From assembly GCF_000004195.4 (NCBI RefSeq), contig NC_030683.2, positions 86,143,410-86,207,409 on the forward strand: a stretch of 64,000 nt of DNA. The letters are read 5' to 3'. Shown piece by piece: positions 44,001 to 56,329 of this stretch; the stretch's first letter is position 1, and each line of letters begins with the position of its first letter. The stretch comes from Xenopus tropicalis. Its lineage: Eukaryota; Chordata; Amphibia; Anura; Pipidae. Below the pieces are notes generated by a model. It made no database searches. It saw only the letters and a program-made list of their open reading frames with translations, and was not told the origin of the DNA. Both the position numbers and the translations under genes were made by a program.

Positions 44001-46160
44001 AGGCCAACTCCCATAGATGATGATGGACACAGGGCAGTTACAGTGGAAAAGGGCTGTATTTGGTAGAGCCTATTGTGTGGTTAAGGGGGCTGTGCAGGCA
44101 ACAATAGTTAAATATCATCCAGGGGGAAGTTATTCTTTAAAGTTTGCTAAACATAGTACAAAAGGAGCAATTATGTTGTAAGACAACTATGGTACATGGC
44201 ATGAAAACCATATCAAGAATAGTGGAAAATATGAAAATATAAATGCTATTGTTCAGTACAGAGCTATAGAAATAATATTTTGGGAACCAGTGGGAGGTCT
44301 CTGACAAAAGCAATAAAGGAATTATCTGAGCTAGACAGCACCTGGCATCCCACAGCTTGATTCTGTTGTCTTTGGATCCCTGCTGTGACTTGTATGTAAA
44401 AGTGACTGAGTACATTATGAAAAGATACTGACAGTTTTATAAGGAAGAGGCATAGCCATACACCCCTCCTAGCCATGCTGAATTTGCATCAGAGATCCTT
44501 CTTTCTTGCACCTGGGACCAACAATCCAAAAACGCTGACAGTCGAAGTTCCAAGCAGCAAGCATATCTGTTAACTTGAAACAAATGAATTATCTTCATCT
44601 AAGAGGTGAAAACTACAGCAGCCCCAACCTGTTTCTTTTTAATACTAAACCATATATGTATCATTTGTTTTATTGTATGAGTTCCCAAGAGAACTCATTG
44701 TCAGGGCTTCAAAGAGACTATATTATGGTGCCCTTATTTATCAGTGGTCAGTGAAATAATGTGACCTAAACGATTCTGCCAACCGGCTTTGAATGTATGC
44801 AGCAGCCAACCAACCATAGAGATAGCCTTGTTTCTTATTCAGGAATAGGATAATATGAAGCCAAAGACACAACACAACATTTAATTGTTAGTGGGTTTCA
44901 TGTAGAGTGTTGCATAGAGGATGTTAACTCCATGATTTAAAAAATGACATGTAAAGTAATTGCAAAGCTTTGTTTGACTTGTGTAACAGATAAAGGGTGT
45001 ACATCTATATCTAGAGAACTATATATATGTATATATAGTTATACAATTCATAAGCAGGAAGAGAATGAAAATTATGTGTGTCTACTAGCTCTGATATTGA
45101 TGTTAGATTCTGCATTACAGATTTTTGTTAGTATGTAATCCAAATGGAGTGTCAGACTGATAAATTATAGTGGCAAACTCACCCAGCCTTAGTAATAGTT
45201 TGTATCTGGTGTAGGTCACATACTGTCTATGAAATAGCACATTTGAAGTGACATCTCTTGAGCTATTTTGCCATATTTGTCTTCCAAGTCAGTGAACGGC
45301 GTCAGCTATTATTGATTGAATGTTTAAAGGCAGTAAAATCCCCCAAAAACTATTGCTGCTGTTGTCTGTGTCAGTTAATTATTAAATCCCACTCAGAAAA
45401 TGATGAAGGTTTCTCTTTATTATTGCAATTTGCATTAGACGTACATGGAAAAATCTGAATTTTAGAATTTTACATATACGGTAGGCAGGACCAAAACTGG
45501 GGATAGGCAGAAGAGGCACCTGCCTAGGGTGCAACACGTCTTCAACCGCATGCGAGGGGGTAGGGAGCAGGAGCGAGGGGGCTGGCCTGGGTTGGCTAGG
45601 GTGTCCATTTGGCTTGGCCCGTCCCTGACAGTAGGATCCACATAGATTTGTTTGTGATTGAACATTCTGCAGAAAGACAACACTTTTCAGTTTCAGAAGC
45701 CATATTATTAGCTTTCTCTACTACATTGCAATTTCTCAGCTGCATACCTTAAAAACTAATTGTGTTTTTTGTTTTTTTACTTTGAATATGAAGAAAAATT
45801 GGGTAGAACCTTTATTTACTCATGTATGGCTTATTTTGCAGATAATTAAGCTCCAGTGTATGTATTTGTGTGTGAGGCAACTCAGTCTCCCTAGCACAGC
45901 CCATGGGATTACATGTACAATATGTGTCAATTTCCTAATTGCATTTGTGTCTGATTGTAACATCGAGTTCTTACCTTCCCACAGGATTTTTTTCTTAATT
46001 ATTGTTGAAGGTATCTAAATTCCATGTTTGTGAATTGTTTTTTTTATGTGTGTCCTAAATGTAACTTTGCTATTTAACAGTTCTAGAAAAAGCATTACAT
46101 TATAAATATCCACTTTGTGTCTTACCTTTTTGATCAGAGTTATGCCATGTACTGAATAAC
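44001..46160. other. Non-coding sequence
   Basis: No gene. Bases 45485-45620 contain 'aggcagaagaggcacctgcc' + 'tagggtgcaac' and a G-rich stretch, a dispersed repeat also hinted at 55865-55950. Confidence 0.4.
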
Positions 46161-46164
46161 ACAG

Positions 46165-46437
46165 TGTTAAATGTTTATTGAGTCATTCAGATTTTTGTAG
46201 GTGTTTTAACTTAAATTCAGCTGTAAACAAAATTCAGTTTATCTGTTGATCATATATATATTTGATAGTTTCCTTTTGGCTTCTTGTAGTCTACAGTATA
46301 AGAGAGTCCCACCACAAGCTGGCACAGACAGCAGAAGATAAAATTGGAGGACATCTCCCTCTTCTAATGTTAAATGTTTTCTGAGTCATTCAGATTTTTG
46401 TAGGCGTTTTAACTTAAATTCAGCTGTAAACAAAATT
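46165..46437. repeat. 70-bp direct duplication, 203 bases apart
   Basis: Copies 46165-46234 and 46368-46437 differ at only a few bases: both read tgttaaatgttt, then gagtcattcagatttttgta, then gttttaacttaaattcagct + gtaaacaaaatt. The unique spacer holds 'gagagtcccaccacaagctg'. Confidence 0.9.
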
Positions 46438-46604
46438 ATGCATAAGGATTATGTATACAGACATAAGCATATAGAGACCTTGCACACTAAAAAAGAACAC
46501 GGTGGTACTGCAATGAAAAAACAAAAACATTAACACAATGTTTAACAAGGTTATTCACATACATACCACCCAGCATTAAACAGCAAAAAGAACATGAAAG
46601 CTTA

Positions 46605-46915
46605 TACAGGTATGTAACCTTTTATCCAGAATGCTTGTGACCTGGGGTCTTCCGAATAATGGGTCTTTTCATAATTTGAATTTCCATTATATACAAAAAA
46701 TATATCTAAGCAATAAATACACCCAATAAGATTATTTGCCTCCAATATGGATTAATTATATCTTAGTTGGGATTAAGTATAAGCTACTGTTTTATTATTA
46801 CAGAAAAAAGGGAAATCAGTTTTAAAAAAAATGAATTATTTGATTATGTGAGATAACCTTCCCATAATTAGCAGCTTTCTGGATAATGAGTTCCCAGATA
46901 AAAGATCCTATACAA
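46605..46915. mobile_element. CAGGTAT-family MITE, copy 8
   Basis: TA-CAGGTATGTAACCTTTTATCC to GATCCTATAC, with 'ttagttgggattaagtataa' inside. The right terminus is altered after ATAC. Confidence 0.8.
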
Positions 46916-47023
46916 ATACATACCAGTTTTAAAACATCATATCTATCCCCCCATGCAGAAACCTGTTTCAGTCCTCTGATGTCAGCTCCCACACGTGATC
47001 TGCTAAGACACATATTCAGAGAT

Positions 47024-47474
47024 ATTAGGCAAAAGGTAACTGATGAAGATGATATGAGGTCAACAATGGAGCGACTGAGCGACTGAGCAACTCCAAATTC
47101 TGTTCCCCCTATTATTGATACCTTCTCTTTTTCCCTTTTTCTGGTTTATTTTTTTTATCTTGTTCTTCTCCCTCAGTACTATATCAGGCAATAGCACTGT
47201 AATAATGGCAGCAATAGGAGACACCATTGCTAAAGTTTAACTAGGTATAATAAATATTAAAGCTATCTTAGACAACTATGCTAAAGCAGAATGATACGAA
47301 AATTGTTACTGCATTTTGTTCGGTGGTAAACAATCTAAATATGCCTGTCTCACTCCGACATATAGAAGTGTTCATTATGCCTATTGTAAAAAGCTTTCTG
47401 GCTCTGATATGTACTGTTTGCATATAAAACTGAAAATAAAGAATATACAAAAAAAAAATTAGGCAAAAGGTAAC
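47024..47474 (+). mobile_element. 5'-truncated LINE (L1-type) insertion with 17-bp target duplication
   Basis: Perfect 17-bp direct repeats attaggcaaaaggtaac lie at 47024-47040 and 47458-47474. Between them, 417 bp end in 'gaaaataaagaatatac' and an A9 tail, reading on the plus strand. This is the signature of target-primed reverse transcription. The insert has no coding domain that I recognise, so it is the 3' tail only. L1/Tx1 type is inferred from the poly(A) tail and long duplication; a processed RNA copy is an alternative. Confidence 0.8.
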
Positions 47475-48385
47475 CATGATCAAAACAAAGGTTTGTATGG
47501 AAGGATCCTTCCAGTTTACTCAGCACAGCATGCAGTCCTGAATGGGCAGAGCAGCTTGTAATGTAAAATAAAAGCAGAGCTGTATAAGTTACTAAAAATT
47601 TGTGGTATTGTTATTTTTGTTTCCTATAATGGATGTCCCTGAATGCCTTAGTCAACAGCCACATGCCATTCCTGACTTTCTCAGCTCAGTGAGCTCATAA
47701 GCAGATGTTTTTTTCTGTTTTTTGGTTTTATCCCAGCTGAAGCTCAGCACGCAGTGGCGAAATGTCATTAGAATGATATGAAAGCAGCCAGTGGAACCAT
47801 TGATTTCCTTATTTCACACCTATACACTCTATACATTTATTGGCTGTTGCAGTTAAATGTTCATTTTCCAATCATTGTTTTTTTATGTGTAAAGGATTTT
47901 TTAATAACTTGACTCAAATAATAGGAACTCATGACTTCATGATTTTAGGAATATATTTTTGTTTTATTGAACTTTTTTGAGGGTGTATTGTGTTAAAATG
48001 ATTTAGTACTTGCAGTTCCAGCGAGATCAACTTTATTACATTTGTAAGAATGAAAAATCATTGGCTTTAATTTAAGTTTTAAGTCAAGCCATATATATTT
48101 ACCCAGAAGCATTTTTCTACCATTCATGTATGAGTTGCATTAATTTTCAAGAGCTGTTATTTATTTATTGATATTTATATCTGAGCTTAATATATAACCA
48201 TGGCAAGCCCTGCCTGTCGAAGCCAATATCTTGTCCACTACACAATCCCATAGCTACATATTTTTACAGATTTCTCTAACTTTTTTTGTGCAGCCTGACA
48301 GAATGACATATCATATACAAATAGCTCTGGTATTGCTCTCAGCATTTATCATTTTCATTTGAATGAGTCCAGTACCATTAAGTCA
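47475..48385. other. Non-coding sequence, nothing recognised
   Basis: No supported feature. Confidence 0.4.
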
Positions 48386-48450
48386 TTATCATCATCATCA
48401 TGTACTTATATAGTACCAGTAAAGCCTGGATTATATTAGTCTCAGCTGGC
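48386..48450. mobile_element. L2-like LINE tail fragment (tentative)
   Basis: The run 'attatcatcatcatcatgta' + 'cttatatagtacc' resembles the start of the L2 3' tail (tcatcatcatttatatagc). Very short. Confidence 0.25.
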
Positions 48451-49115
48451 TACAGGGAATTTCAGACTGCTATTAATAACAGAGTATGTTTTTGTTTTAA
48501 ATACTCGTGTCCCCTAGCATTGTAAAGACTTTCCTACCTCTTGTCAGTACTCTATAGTATTACAGTCACAGACACAGGAGTTTTAACAATTGTGACACTT
48601 CTTTAGACATTCTTATATAGTCACAACATAATAAATATTTAGGGAACAGTATTACATTGCAAGCAGCACTAAACTTTTGCAAAAAGGTGATTTTTATTGT
48701 ACAAATAACACCAACATTTTCTGCTTGTTTCATGTATTCCATAAGCAAGGTAAGCAAGGTTATGCAAAATCTTGATTGGTTCAGTGACTTTCAAGCAGAC
48801 AAAATAATCCCTAGCACTTCAATTCAGCCTTTATAAATATGGGCATTAAATATGGCGACTGAACCTTATGACCCATTTATAATCTTCTATCATGAAAGTA
48901 ACCATTAAAACCATATGCACATTACTTTACTCAGGGATTTTAAGTGGGGCTGACAAGAAAGCTTTTAAGCCCCCAAAAATCGATATATACACCTCTAAAG
49001 AAATGCATACACTAAAGGCATAATTTAATCTAGAAACAGTATTTGGCTACATTTATAATAAAAAGAGAAATTGCCAGTGATTGGTCTAAAGCAGAGTGGA
49101 GTTGACCAGATAATA
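48451..49115. other. Non-coding sequence, nothing recognised
   Basis: No supported feature. Confidence 0.4.
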
Positions 49116-49119
49116 GAAC

Positions 49120-49320
49120 AATCCATATCTCAACAATATCTGCCATTGATGTCTACATGATCTCAGCAAGTTTTAGCTGATGATTTGTAGAATTTGGATT
49201 TCTAGCCACATAGTAAATCTGGAAAAAAGTCACAATTTTTTGTTCTGTGACTTTTACCTCTAAAAATCCAAATCGGAGGAAAAAAAATAACTATATGGTT
49301 AGTAAATGACCCATTTAGTA
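49120..49320. mobile_element. MITE fragment, 'gcagatttactaaa' family, copy 2
   Basis: It shares 'atctgccattgatgtctaca' + 'tgatctcagcaag' with copy 1 at 7826 and ends 'ggttagtaaatgaccca'. Confidence 0.5.
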
Positions 49321-50817
49321 TTCACAGACAGATAATGTAATGCTTCCTTTTTTTATAAAGCACTCCATCTAGATAATATAGCACAGTTATGGAATCCAGT
49401 AAAGCAAAACTGACATTATTGAAACAGAAAGTATCCAGACAAGGGTATCAAAGTGAATGAAGCTATGGAGATCTCATTCATGGAGACAATCAGGTGAAGT
49501 TGGTATTGTTTATAGAGAAGAAGAAGTGCTTAAAAGGGATATGATTTCAATGTATAATTATGCAATAAGATGATACAGTTAACTCTCTGTTGCCTTATCC
49601 ACCAACCGATCTCTCCAGAAGGCCATGGGCATATATTGAGATTAGAATTGTGGAATATTTAGCATAGATGAACTAACACTTTCAGTTAAATACATTGTAC
49701 AGTTTAAGTAAATGTAAATTAAGCTGTGAGTAAACTGGTAATGTATTTACCTATGTACCTAGCATTTTGTCTCTCTTAAGAAAAACATTAAATCATCTTT
49801 TACTTTGTAAGGTACCCTAAGAAAGGTTTGAAAAATGTTCTTGTCATTTAAATGCATGCATTATGCCTCATTGGGACAAGTGTTACAGTTTTGTTGAAGA
49901 AAAAAATACTGCCTTTTGTACTGAAACTTAATATATTCTGTTTATCTAAGAATGGTGGGCCGAAAGGCTATTTAGTCATTTGCAAAAAATATTCAAACTT
50001 CCCTTGTAGATAAATTGTGATTTTTTTTGGTTTACAATACGCTTATTTGTTAAACAATTAAATCATGGTGAAATTAACAAAAGAACATTAACGACCATTA
50101 TGATCAGCGAGCAAATGTTCAGAACATAATGCATTTCCTTCAGGAACTCCTAATCTACCTTTGTTAACTCTTCCCCTGTATCTGTTGGAAATATTGACAA
50201 AATGGTGGAGATGTGGAGTCTTCAGACATGTATTGGAGTATAAGGCAAAGGTTAAGTAGAAAATGTAGGGACTCAAAATAAGATTTATAAGGGAAAAGCA
50301 TGATTTTTATTTGTATCGTTACAATAGTCACTTTTGATTTGGTAAAAGTGAATCTTGAAGGTATTTGCATAATGGGATTTCAGGCAAGGTTAGGTGGATT
50401 AAGTAAATCATCAAGCATCAACAGTTATCATGGAATGGGATTAGACAGGTCACTGGCATATTAGCATGAAGGGTATGATGTGATTAGAATCTTTATAGAA
50501 TCTTTAAAACTAAATTACTAACAAAAGTACTTGTTTGTAATAGGGTAAATGTTTGGGGCACTCACCGTATATTGTAGGCATAGATTTCTTGTCTTTCTGG
50601 AAGTAAACTCTGTCATTCAAAAGGAAGAGAACTTTCTAGACTAGCGGGTAGTATTTGATATATTTGTCAGTCTTTCTTTTGAGTTGCTTTCCTGACTCTT
50701 TCAATTAGGTGCCCATTGTTCTATGTGCTGATACCACTTATTTGGGTAGTGTAAGCTTTGTAGTGTGACCTGTAGTTTGAAACAAAGGCCAAAGCTAGTA
50801 CTTTAAAGAAAGTGGTG
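49321..50817. other. Non-coding low-copy sequence
   Basis: No gene; the short open frames lack any recognisable domain. Confidence 0.4.
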
Positions 50818-51242
50818 TTAAAGGAACAGTAACACCAAAAAATGAAAGAGCTTTAAAGTAATAAAAATATAATGCACTGTTGCCCTGCACTGGTAAAACT
50901 GGTGTGTTTGCTACAGTAACACAACTATAATTTATATAATAAGCTGCTGTGTAGCCACGGGGGCAGCCATTCAAGCTGGAAAAAAGGAGAAAAGGCACAG
51001 GTTACATAGCAGATAACAGATAAGCTCTGTAGAATACAATAGTGTTTTATCTGTTATCTTCTAAGTGCCTGTGCCTTTTCTCCTTTGAATGGCTGCCTCC
51101 ATGGCTACATAGCAGCTTATTTATATAAATTATAGTAGATTTTCTGAAGTAAACACACAACTTTTACCAGTGCAGGGCAGCAGCACATTATATTTTAGTT
51201 ACTTTTATACACTTTCATTTTTTGGTGTTACTGTTCCTTTAA
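50818..51242. mobile_element. Foldback T2/Kolobok-type MITE, about 417 bp, complete
   Basis: TTAA lies at both edges (50818-50821 and 51239-51242). Perfect terminal repeats AGGAACAGTAACACC follow, and the arms stay complementary for about 200 bp each (e.g. 'aggagaaaaggcacaggtta' with 'tgcctgtgccttttctcct'). The centre is near 51030. TTAA plus AGGAA fits the TTAAAGGRR rule of Xenopus T2 elements; a piggyBac-type element also uses TTAA and cannot be fully excluded. Confidence 0.85.
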
Positions 51243-51407
51243 GATAAACTTGCAATAAACTGAATTTGTGTAAGCATGAGCACATAAGTATATTCACAAT
51301 GAGTACAAGCCGACATGATAAAACACACCAGGGTCATTTACTCGCAAATGTTATTAATTCAGGCATCATTTGGGCCTTTGTGCATATTTAAGACTGGTGA
51401 GTCACTA

Positions 51408-51700
51408 GGGGACCATTTACTAACGGTCACATTTTTTTTAATATTTGTTAGTCAAAAAAAAAAATCACTTTTCAAGATTTACTATGCAACAAAACTGAGA
51501 CAATTCTGAATCTGACAATATGCCATCTAAAACGTGTTGAGATCATGTAGAAGTCAAAGGCAGATGTCCCTTCCCTCCCCTGGAAGATCTTTCTCTGCTT
51601 CAAAATTTTAGAAGTTTTTGGATTTTTGATGCCTGTTTTTGTGCAACAAAAAATGCGCGACTTTCTTTTTCAATTCACATTTCTTGATAAATGTCAGACA
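51408..51700. mobile_element. MITE, 'gcagatttactaaa' family, copy 3
   Basis: It begins ggggaccatttactaacggt. The middle 'aaggcagatgtcccttccct' + 'cccctgga' is the reverse complement of the copy-1 core. The right part has 'tgcgcgactttctttttcaa' and 'ttgataaatg'. Confidence 0.5.
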
Positions 51701-51858
51701 TCCGTGTTTATTCGAACACGAATATTTTTTTCAGGCACAATAAATTCCTGCTTGCAAACGTGGGAGCTTACTGGACTTGTTATCTGTCACACTGGACAAA
51801 CCAGACCCCTTGCACTCAGTAGGGTAAAGGTGGGGTTATATTGCTGTATGTTCACTAA

Positions 51859-52114
51859 TACAGGTATGGAATATGAATTTGGAAACCTGTTATAAAGCAA
51901 GTTCTGAATTATGAGCAGGCCATCCCCCATAGACATAAATTTTAATCAAATAATTCACAGTTGAAAAAAAAATGTTGGCAAAACAATCCTATTGGGCTTA
52001 CAGTATTTAATGTTTAAATTAATTTTTAGTATGATGACCTGAATTACTGAAAGACCCCTTATTCACAAAAATCTATGTCCTGAGCATTTTTGGATAAAAG
52101 CTCCTATACCTGTA
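51859..52114. mobile_element. CAGGTAT-family MITE, copy 9 (internally deleted)
   Basis: Both termini are present, TA-CAGGTATGGAATATG and CTCCTATACCTG-TA, but the element is about 70 bp shorter than full length because the middle (gatcaagtacaag block) is missing. Confidence 0.8.
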
Positions 52115-52794
52115 TAGAAATGCCAAACATATATTCTAGAGCAGAACCTATAAACCATATTTTTATATAAATGCTGCAAACTACTACAACCTTCAGTTTT
52201 ACACTTCTACAAATGTAAAGTTAAACTATTTTCTTGACCATGGTAACCTGCAATATTGACCAATCTCTTTATTTTGTTTGTCAGGAAAAGCTGTCCCAGT
52301 GCATTTTCTGTTATTAAATTACTGTTTGCCTGACCAAAACAAATTCCCCAACTTTATTTACTCTCCATCAACTGACAGATAGTTTGGTGTACGCACAACT
52401 AAGTTGCAAGTGAGACGAATATTATAGAGTCCATTTATCATGCTTGACAGTACCCTAACTGGTATGTGATTTAGAAAATCAGTCAGTTTCATGGACTACA
52501 TTGCAGCTGATGGACCATCTCAGCTAGGTAGAAAAATCCAAACTAATAGCTTGCATTTTTTCCGCCTGGAAATGTATTATACTGGCCACAAATAATCTGT
52601 TCCTTCACATCTCCCAAAATATTCACTTGTAAGAATGATATCTTGTAAACTTCCTTTGTAGTATATCCATGTAATAGAAAATACATGATATGCTTTAAAA
52701 TATAATTGTTTGCTTGTTTTTTTTTGCATTATTTTGTGCCTTTTATAATGTTGCATCAAAGGGTCATTATATTTTCAAAATTTTCATTAGATAT
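52115..52794. other. Non-coding sequence, nothing recognised
   Basis: No supported feature. Confidence 0.4.
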
Positions 52795-53124
52795 CCAGGT
52801 ATGGGATCCATTATTCGGAAACCCGTTATCCAGAAAGTTCCAAATTACAAAAATGCCATCTCCCGTAGACTCCATTATAAGCAAATAATTCAAATTTTTG
52901 AAAATATTTTCCCTTTTCTTTGTAATTTTAAAACAGTTCCTTGTACTTGATCTCAACTAAGATATAATTAATCCTTATTGTAGGCAAAATAATTCTATTG
53001 AGTTTAGTCAATGTATAAATGATTTTTAGCAGACTTAAGTTATGGAGATCCAAATTGCGGAAATATCCCTTATCCGGAAAACCCCAGGTCCTGAGCATTC
53101 TGGATAACAGGTCCCATACCTGTA
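52795..53124. mobile_element. CAGGTAT-family MITE, copy 10 (near complete)
   Basis: CCAGGTATGGGATCC to GGTCCCATACCTG-TA, with the full interior. The left TA is changed to tc. Confidence 0.85.
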
Positions 53125-53205
53125 TTTATTTATGCTTGGTAGTTTGCATAGTTTGCACTGTACCCTGCACTATGTAAAGGAGGCCCTTTACCTTCATACT
53201 GTAAT

Positions 53206-53325
53206 TAGGGATGAGTAAATCTATCCTGTTTTGCTTCCCTAAAATTTGCAAAACGCAAAAAGTTGCAGAATACATTAAAATCAATGGGCATTTTTTCAAG
53301 AGACAATTTCCCTCATCAATACTCA
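53206..53325. mobile_element. hAT-type MITE fragment
   Basis: The start 'ttagggatgagtaaatctat' + 'cctgttttgc' is the TAGGGATGAGCGAATCTGTCCCG terminus with substitutions. It also holds 'attaaaatcaatgggca'. The right end near ccctcatcaa is doubtful. Confidence 0.45.
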
Positions 53326-54138
53326 GGGTGTGCAGAAGATTTGAAGTCACATTCACAGTAGTAACACAGGAATGATAATGTAAATAACTTCCCTTGGCTT
53401 TTCCCACAATAGCTAAGAAGAACAAACAAAATAGGCTCCAGAGTAAATTAAAAGTGCTTTCAGTGTCGCTATAACACATCGTTCAATGCAACAAATAAAA
53501 TGTTAGATATTTTGAATTAATACAAGAGGCAACAGGCATGTCCAATATTAGCCCCATTTAGCAGACTCATACTGAACACAGATACAGTATATATTGCACC
53601 TCTAACTTTCTGCAGAAGTAAAATGCTATGATTAAAAAATATTCTGCACTGATTAAAACAAACAATAATACTAGACTGTCTGTATGTTATATTTCTCTCA
53701 CCATGTACTTCTATCCGCCATCATTTTTGCAACATTTTTGTGTAGCCAAACACTTAGGAAGCTAGGCACCAAGTTTTTGGTTGTTTATTAGGTTTAGCTG
53801 AAATTTGTATATTCTCTCCTGTCACTGTTCTATATTAAATCTTTTAACTTGAGTATGCTTTTTGAGAAGTTACAGCCAGATTCTTCAGGATATAAATATT
53901 GCCTGAGAGTTCCTATTAGTGCTTTCACATTAAACACCTCTCATTTAACACCCCTTGAAAGATACATATCAATGAGCTTTCAGTTAAGGGGTTATAAGTG
54001 TACAAAAATAAATTGATATCCTGCTGTTCTTGCTAAATGGATTTTATGTTACAGAACAAACATGCCAGTTGGTTTAAAGTCTAGCTCCCTTTTAAGAACA
54101 TACATGCTACAATATTTAATATTAGGCTCTCATTTATC
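53326..54138. other. Non-coding sequence, nothing recognised
   Basis: No supported feature. Confidence 0.4.
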
Positions 54139-54141
54139 TAA

Positions 54142-54653
54142 GGGGCACATTTACTTAGACACGAATCTGAACTGAATTGGAAAAATTCCGATTTGAAAAC
54201 GAACATTTTGCGACTTTTTCCTTTTTTGCGATTTTTTCGGCGTCTTTACGACTTTTCGGAAATTGTCGCGACTTTTTCATTACCAATACGATTTGCGCGA
54301 AAACGCAAGTTTTTCGTAGCCATTCCGAAAGTTGCGCAAAATCTGCCGATTTTTTCGTAGCGTTAAAACTTGCGCGAAAAGTTGCGCCTTTTTCATAGCG
54401 TTAAAACTTAAAAGGTGCGACTTTTCGCGCAAGTTTTAACGCTACGAAAAAATCAAGTTTTAACGCTACGAAAAATCGCCAGATTTTGCTCAACTTTCGG
54501 AATGGCTACGAAAAACTTACGTTTTTTCGCACAAATCGTATTAGTAACGAAAAAGTCGCGACATTTTTCCGAAAAAATCGCAAAATACCGATCATTACGA
54601 AAAAACCGCAATTGGACGCATTCGGCCCGTTCGTGGGTTAGTAAATGTGCCCC
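54142..54653. mobile_element. Foldback Harbinger-like MITE, 512 bp, complete
   Basis: TAA duplications flank it (54139-54141, 54654-54656), the expected PIF/Harbinger 3-bp target. Ends are ggggcacatttacttagaca and inverted ggggcacatttactaaccca. The two halves are complementary over most of their length around a centre near 54410 (e.g. 'cttgcgcgaaaagttgcgcc' against 'gtgcgacttttcgcgcaag'). Very CpG-rich. Open frames on either strand are by-products of the A/T-CpG words. Confidence 0.85.
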
Positions 54654-54873
54654 TAAATGTTTAAAACAGTTAGGGATTCTATACTAAAGATATTAACTGC
54701 CCCCATCTGTAGTGTTCTAATGTACCTTCATTTGATAAATAGTTTGTAAAAGGATTCCTAACGTTTATGATTGCATTTAGAAAATAAAAACTGCTAATAC
54801 TACTTGAGAACCTATATTCATTGGCACAAATATTCCAAATAAATATACACATCTGCATATAACTACACACATA

Positions 54874-55059
54874 GGGGCAGATTTATTAAAATGTGAGTTT
54901 AGAGCTTGATACATAAAAACTCACCCATGTTCTATTCATTCCTAGGGGATTTTTTACCATTTGATAAATAAGCTTTTAAAAATTCCCTAGGAATAAATAA
55001 AATGTTGGTGAATTTTTATGTATTAAGCTCTAAACTCACATTTTGATAAATCTACCCCC
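54874..55059. mobile_element. Foldback MITE, about 186 bp
   Basis: Arms ggggcagatttattaaaatg + tgagtttagagcttgataca and the inverted ggggtagatttatcaaaatg + tgagtttagagctta pair over about 80 bp around a centre near 54965 (cctaggggattttttacc). Flanking duplication is not clear. Confidence 0.8.
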
Positions 55060-56329
55060 TTAAGAGTGGGTTATTCTTCTATATACATGTGCCCATGGTG
55101 CAGTGAACCTCTATAGATCCACAAATGACATTTCATCGCCATACTGGAGAAGTCATGACATTATATGACAACCTTTGCCCCCTTTTAACACCTGTGCTGA
55201 TAATGCATATTGGAATCTTGCTTGCATATTGATGACATCAACCATTGTAATTAATCTGTTAAGCTTGCTTTTATCTATTGGAAGCATAAATTTCTATGAA
55301 GGTGTCAATGACCTGACACTTTAACCAAGACTGCAACACATTAGCTAACCGCAATCTTCCTTATTGACATCATGAGGCCTCTAGTATTATAATTCACTTA
55401 CAACATTGTTTCCCCTATAGGGTCCTATGCAGTGAATGGTGGGACTCTGTATCAAAGTTATTAAGGATGATGTTTAGGGGCAGAAAAGTGTATTTATCAA
55501 TGGGTGAAAGTTAGAATTCACCATTTGATAAATACACCATGCGTAATGCCAATAAGGCCAAGTGTTGAGTAGAGGAGTATAAAGGTCATTTGACTCTGCA
55601 ATGTTAAACACCACTTCACCATCTCCCAGTCATGGTGTGAAAGAGTCCAGAAAAACACTACCTGCCTGTATGCATAATACAGATGGTAAAGTTTGGTGTA
55701 GGACGAGTAATGATCAGAATAATTTACATCGCTCCTGCAGTACTTTACTGAAAAGTAAATAGTTACTATTTGCCAAGCCAGGCAGGATCCCTTTGCAACC
55801 CAGCTGAGCACTTCAACCATGTACCCTCGCTCATCTGCGACATCAAAGACTCATGCAAGAAAACACAGAATAGGGATTGGCATAAAAGGTACCTGCCTGG
55901 TGCCCCCCCATCATTACGCCCTAGCCTACAATGAGGGGGCCTACCCTTGCTATTATATATGAACCAGGGAATAGGCAACTTTACTCCTGTGCTAGCTGAT
56001 CTCTGCCAGACAGTCCCAAACTGCAAAAGCAACTGACTGAAGTTTAAAGAAAGATGGTTGGGATAAATAATTCCTGTTTCAGTCATTAACTTTTAAAAAC
56101 AAAATTCATGGAAAGACACAAATTTAATAAATATGTGTCATATAACCTTTATAAATGTTCTATGTGTATCTCTTCAACTTGCATGCTAATGAAAGCTGTT
56201 TCACTAATTAAGTCAAACAAAAGGAATTCTGGGAATGAATTCCAAACTCTTTAAAAAAATCCCATTTACATGGATTTATCCTATAGGCTACAGCTCACCC
56301 ACTGGGTTTGAAGCTGAAGCCAGCATAAT
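55060..56329. other. Non-coding sequence with a 50-bp palindrome
   Basis: At 55488-55537, gtgtatttatcaa(a)tggtga and its inverted copy flank a short centre, a tiny foldback element. No gene is seen elsewhere in the stretch. Confidence 0.45.

Noticed and set aside
47041..47060. tgatgaagatgatatgagg as a plus-strand hammerhead core
   Set aside because: It lacks the preceding C-U context, a stem II and a downstream GAAA.
53126..53479. 117-codon open frame, minus strand
   Set aside because: No recognisable domain, and it overlaps the hAT MITE fragment at 53206-53325.
54415..54687. 90-codon arginine/lysine-rich frame
   Set aside because: A by-product of the CpG/A-rich foldback MITE, with a matching shadow frame in the other half.
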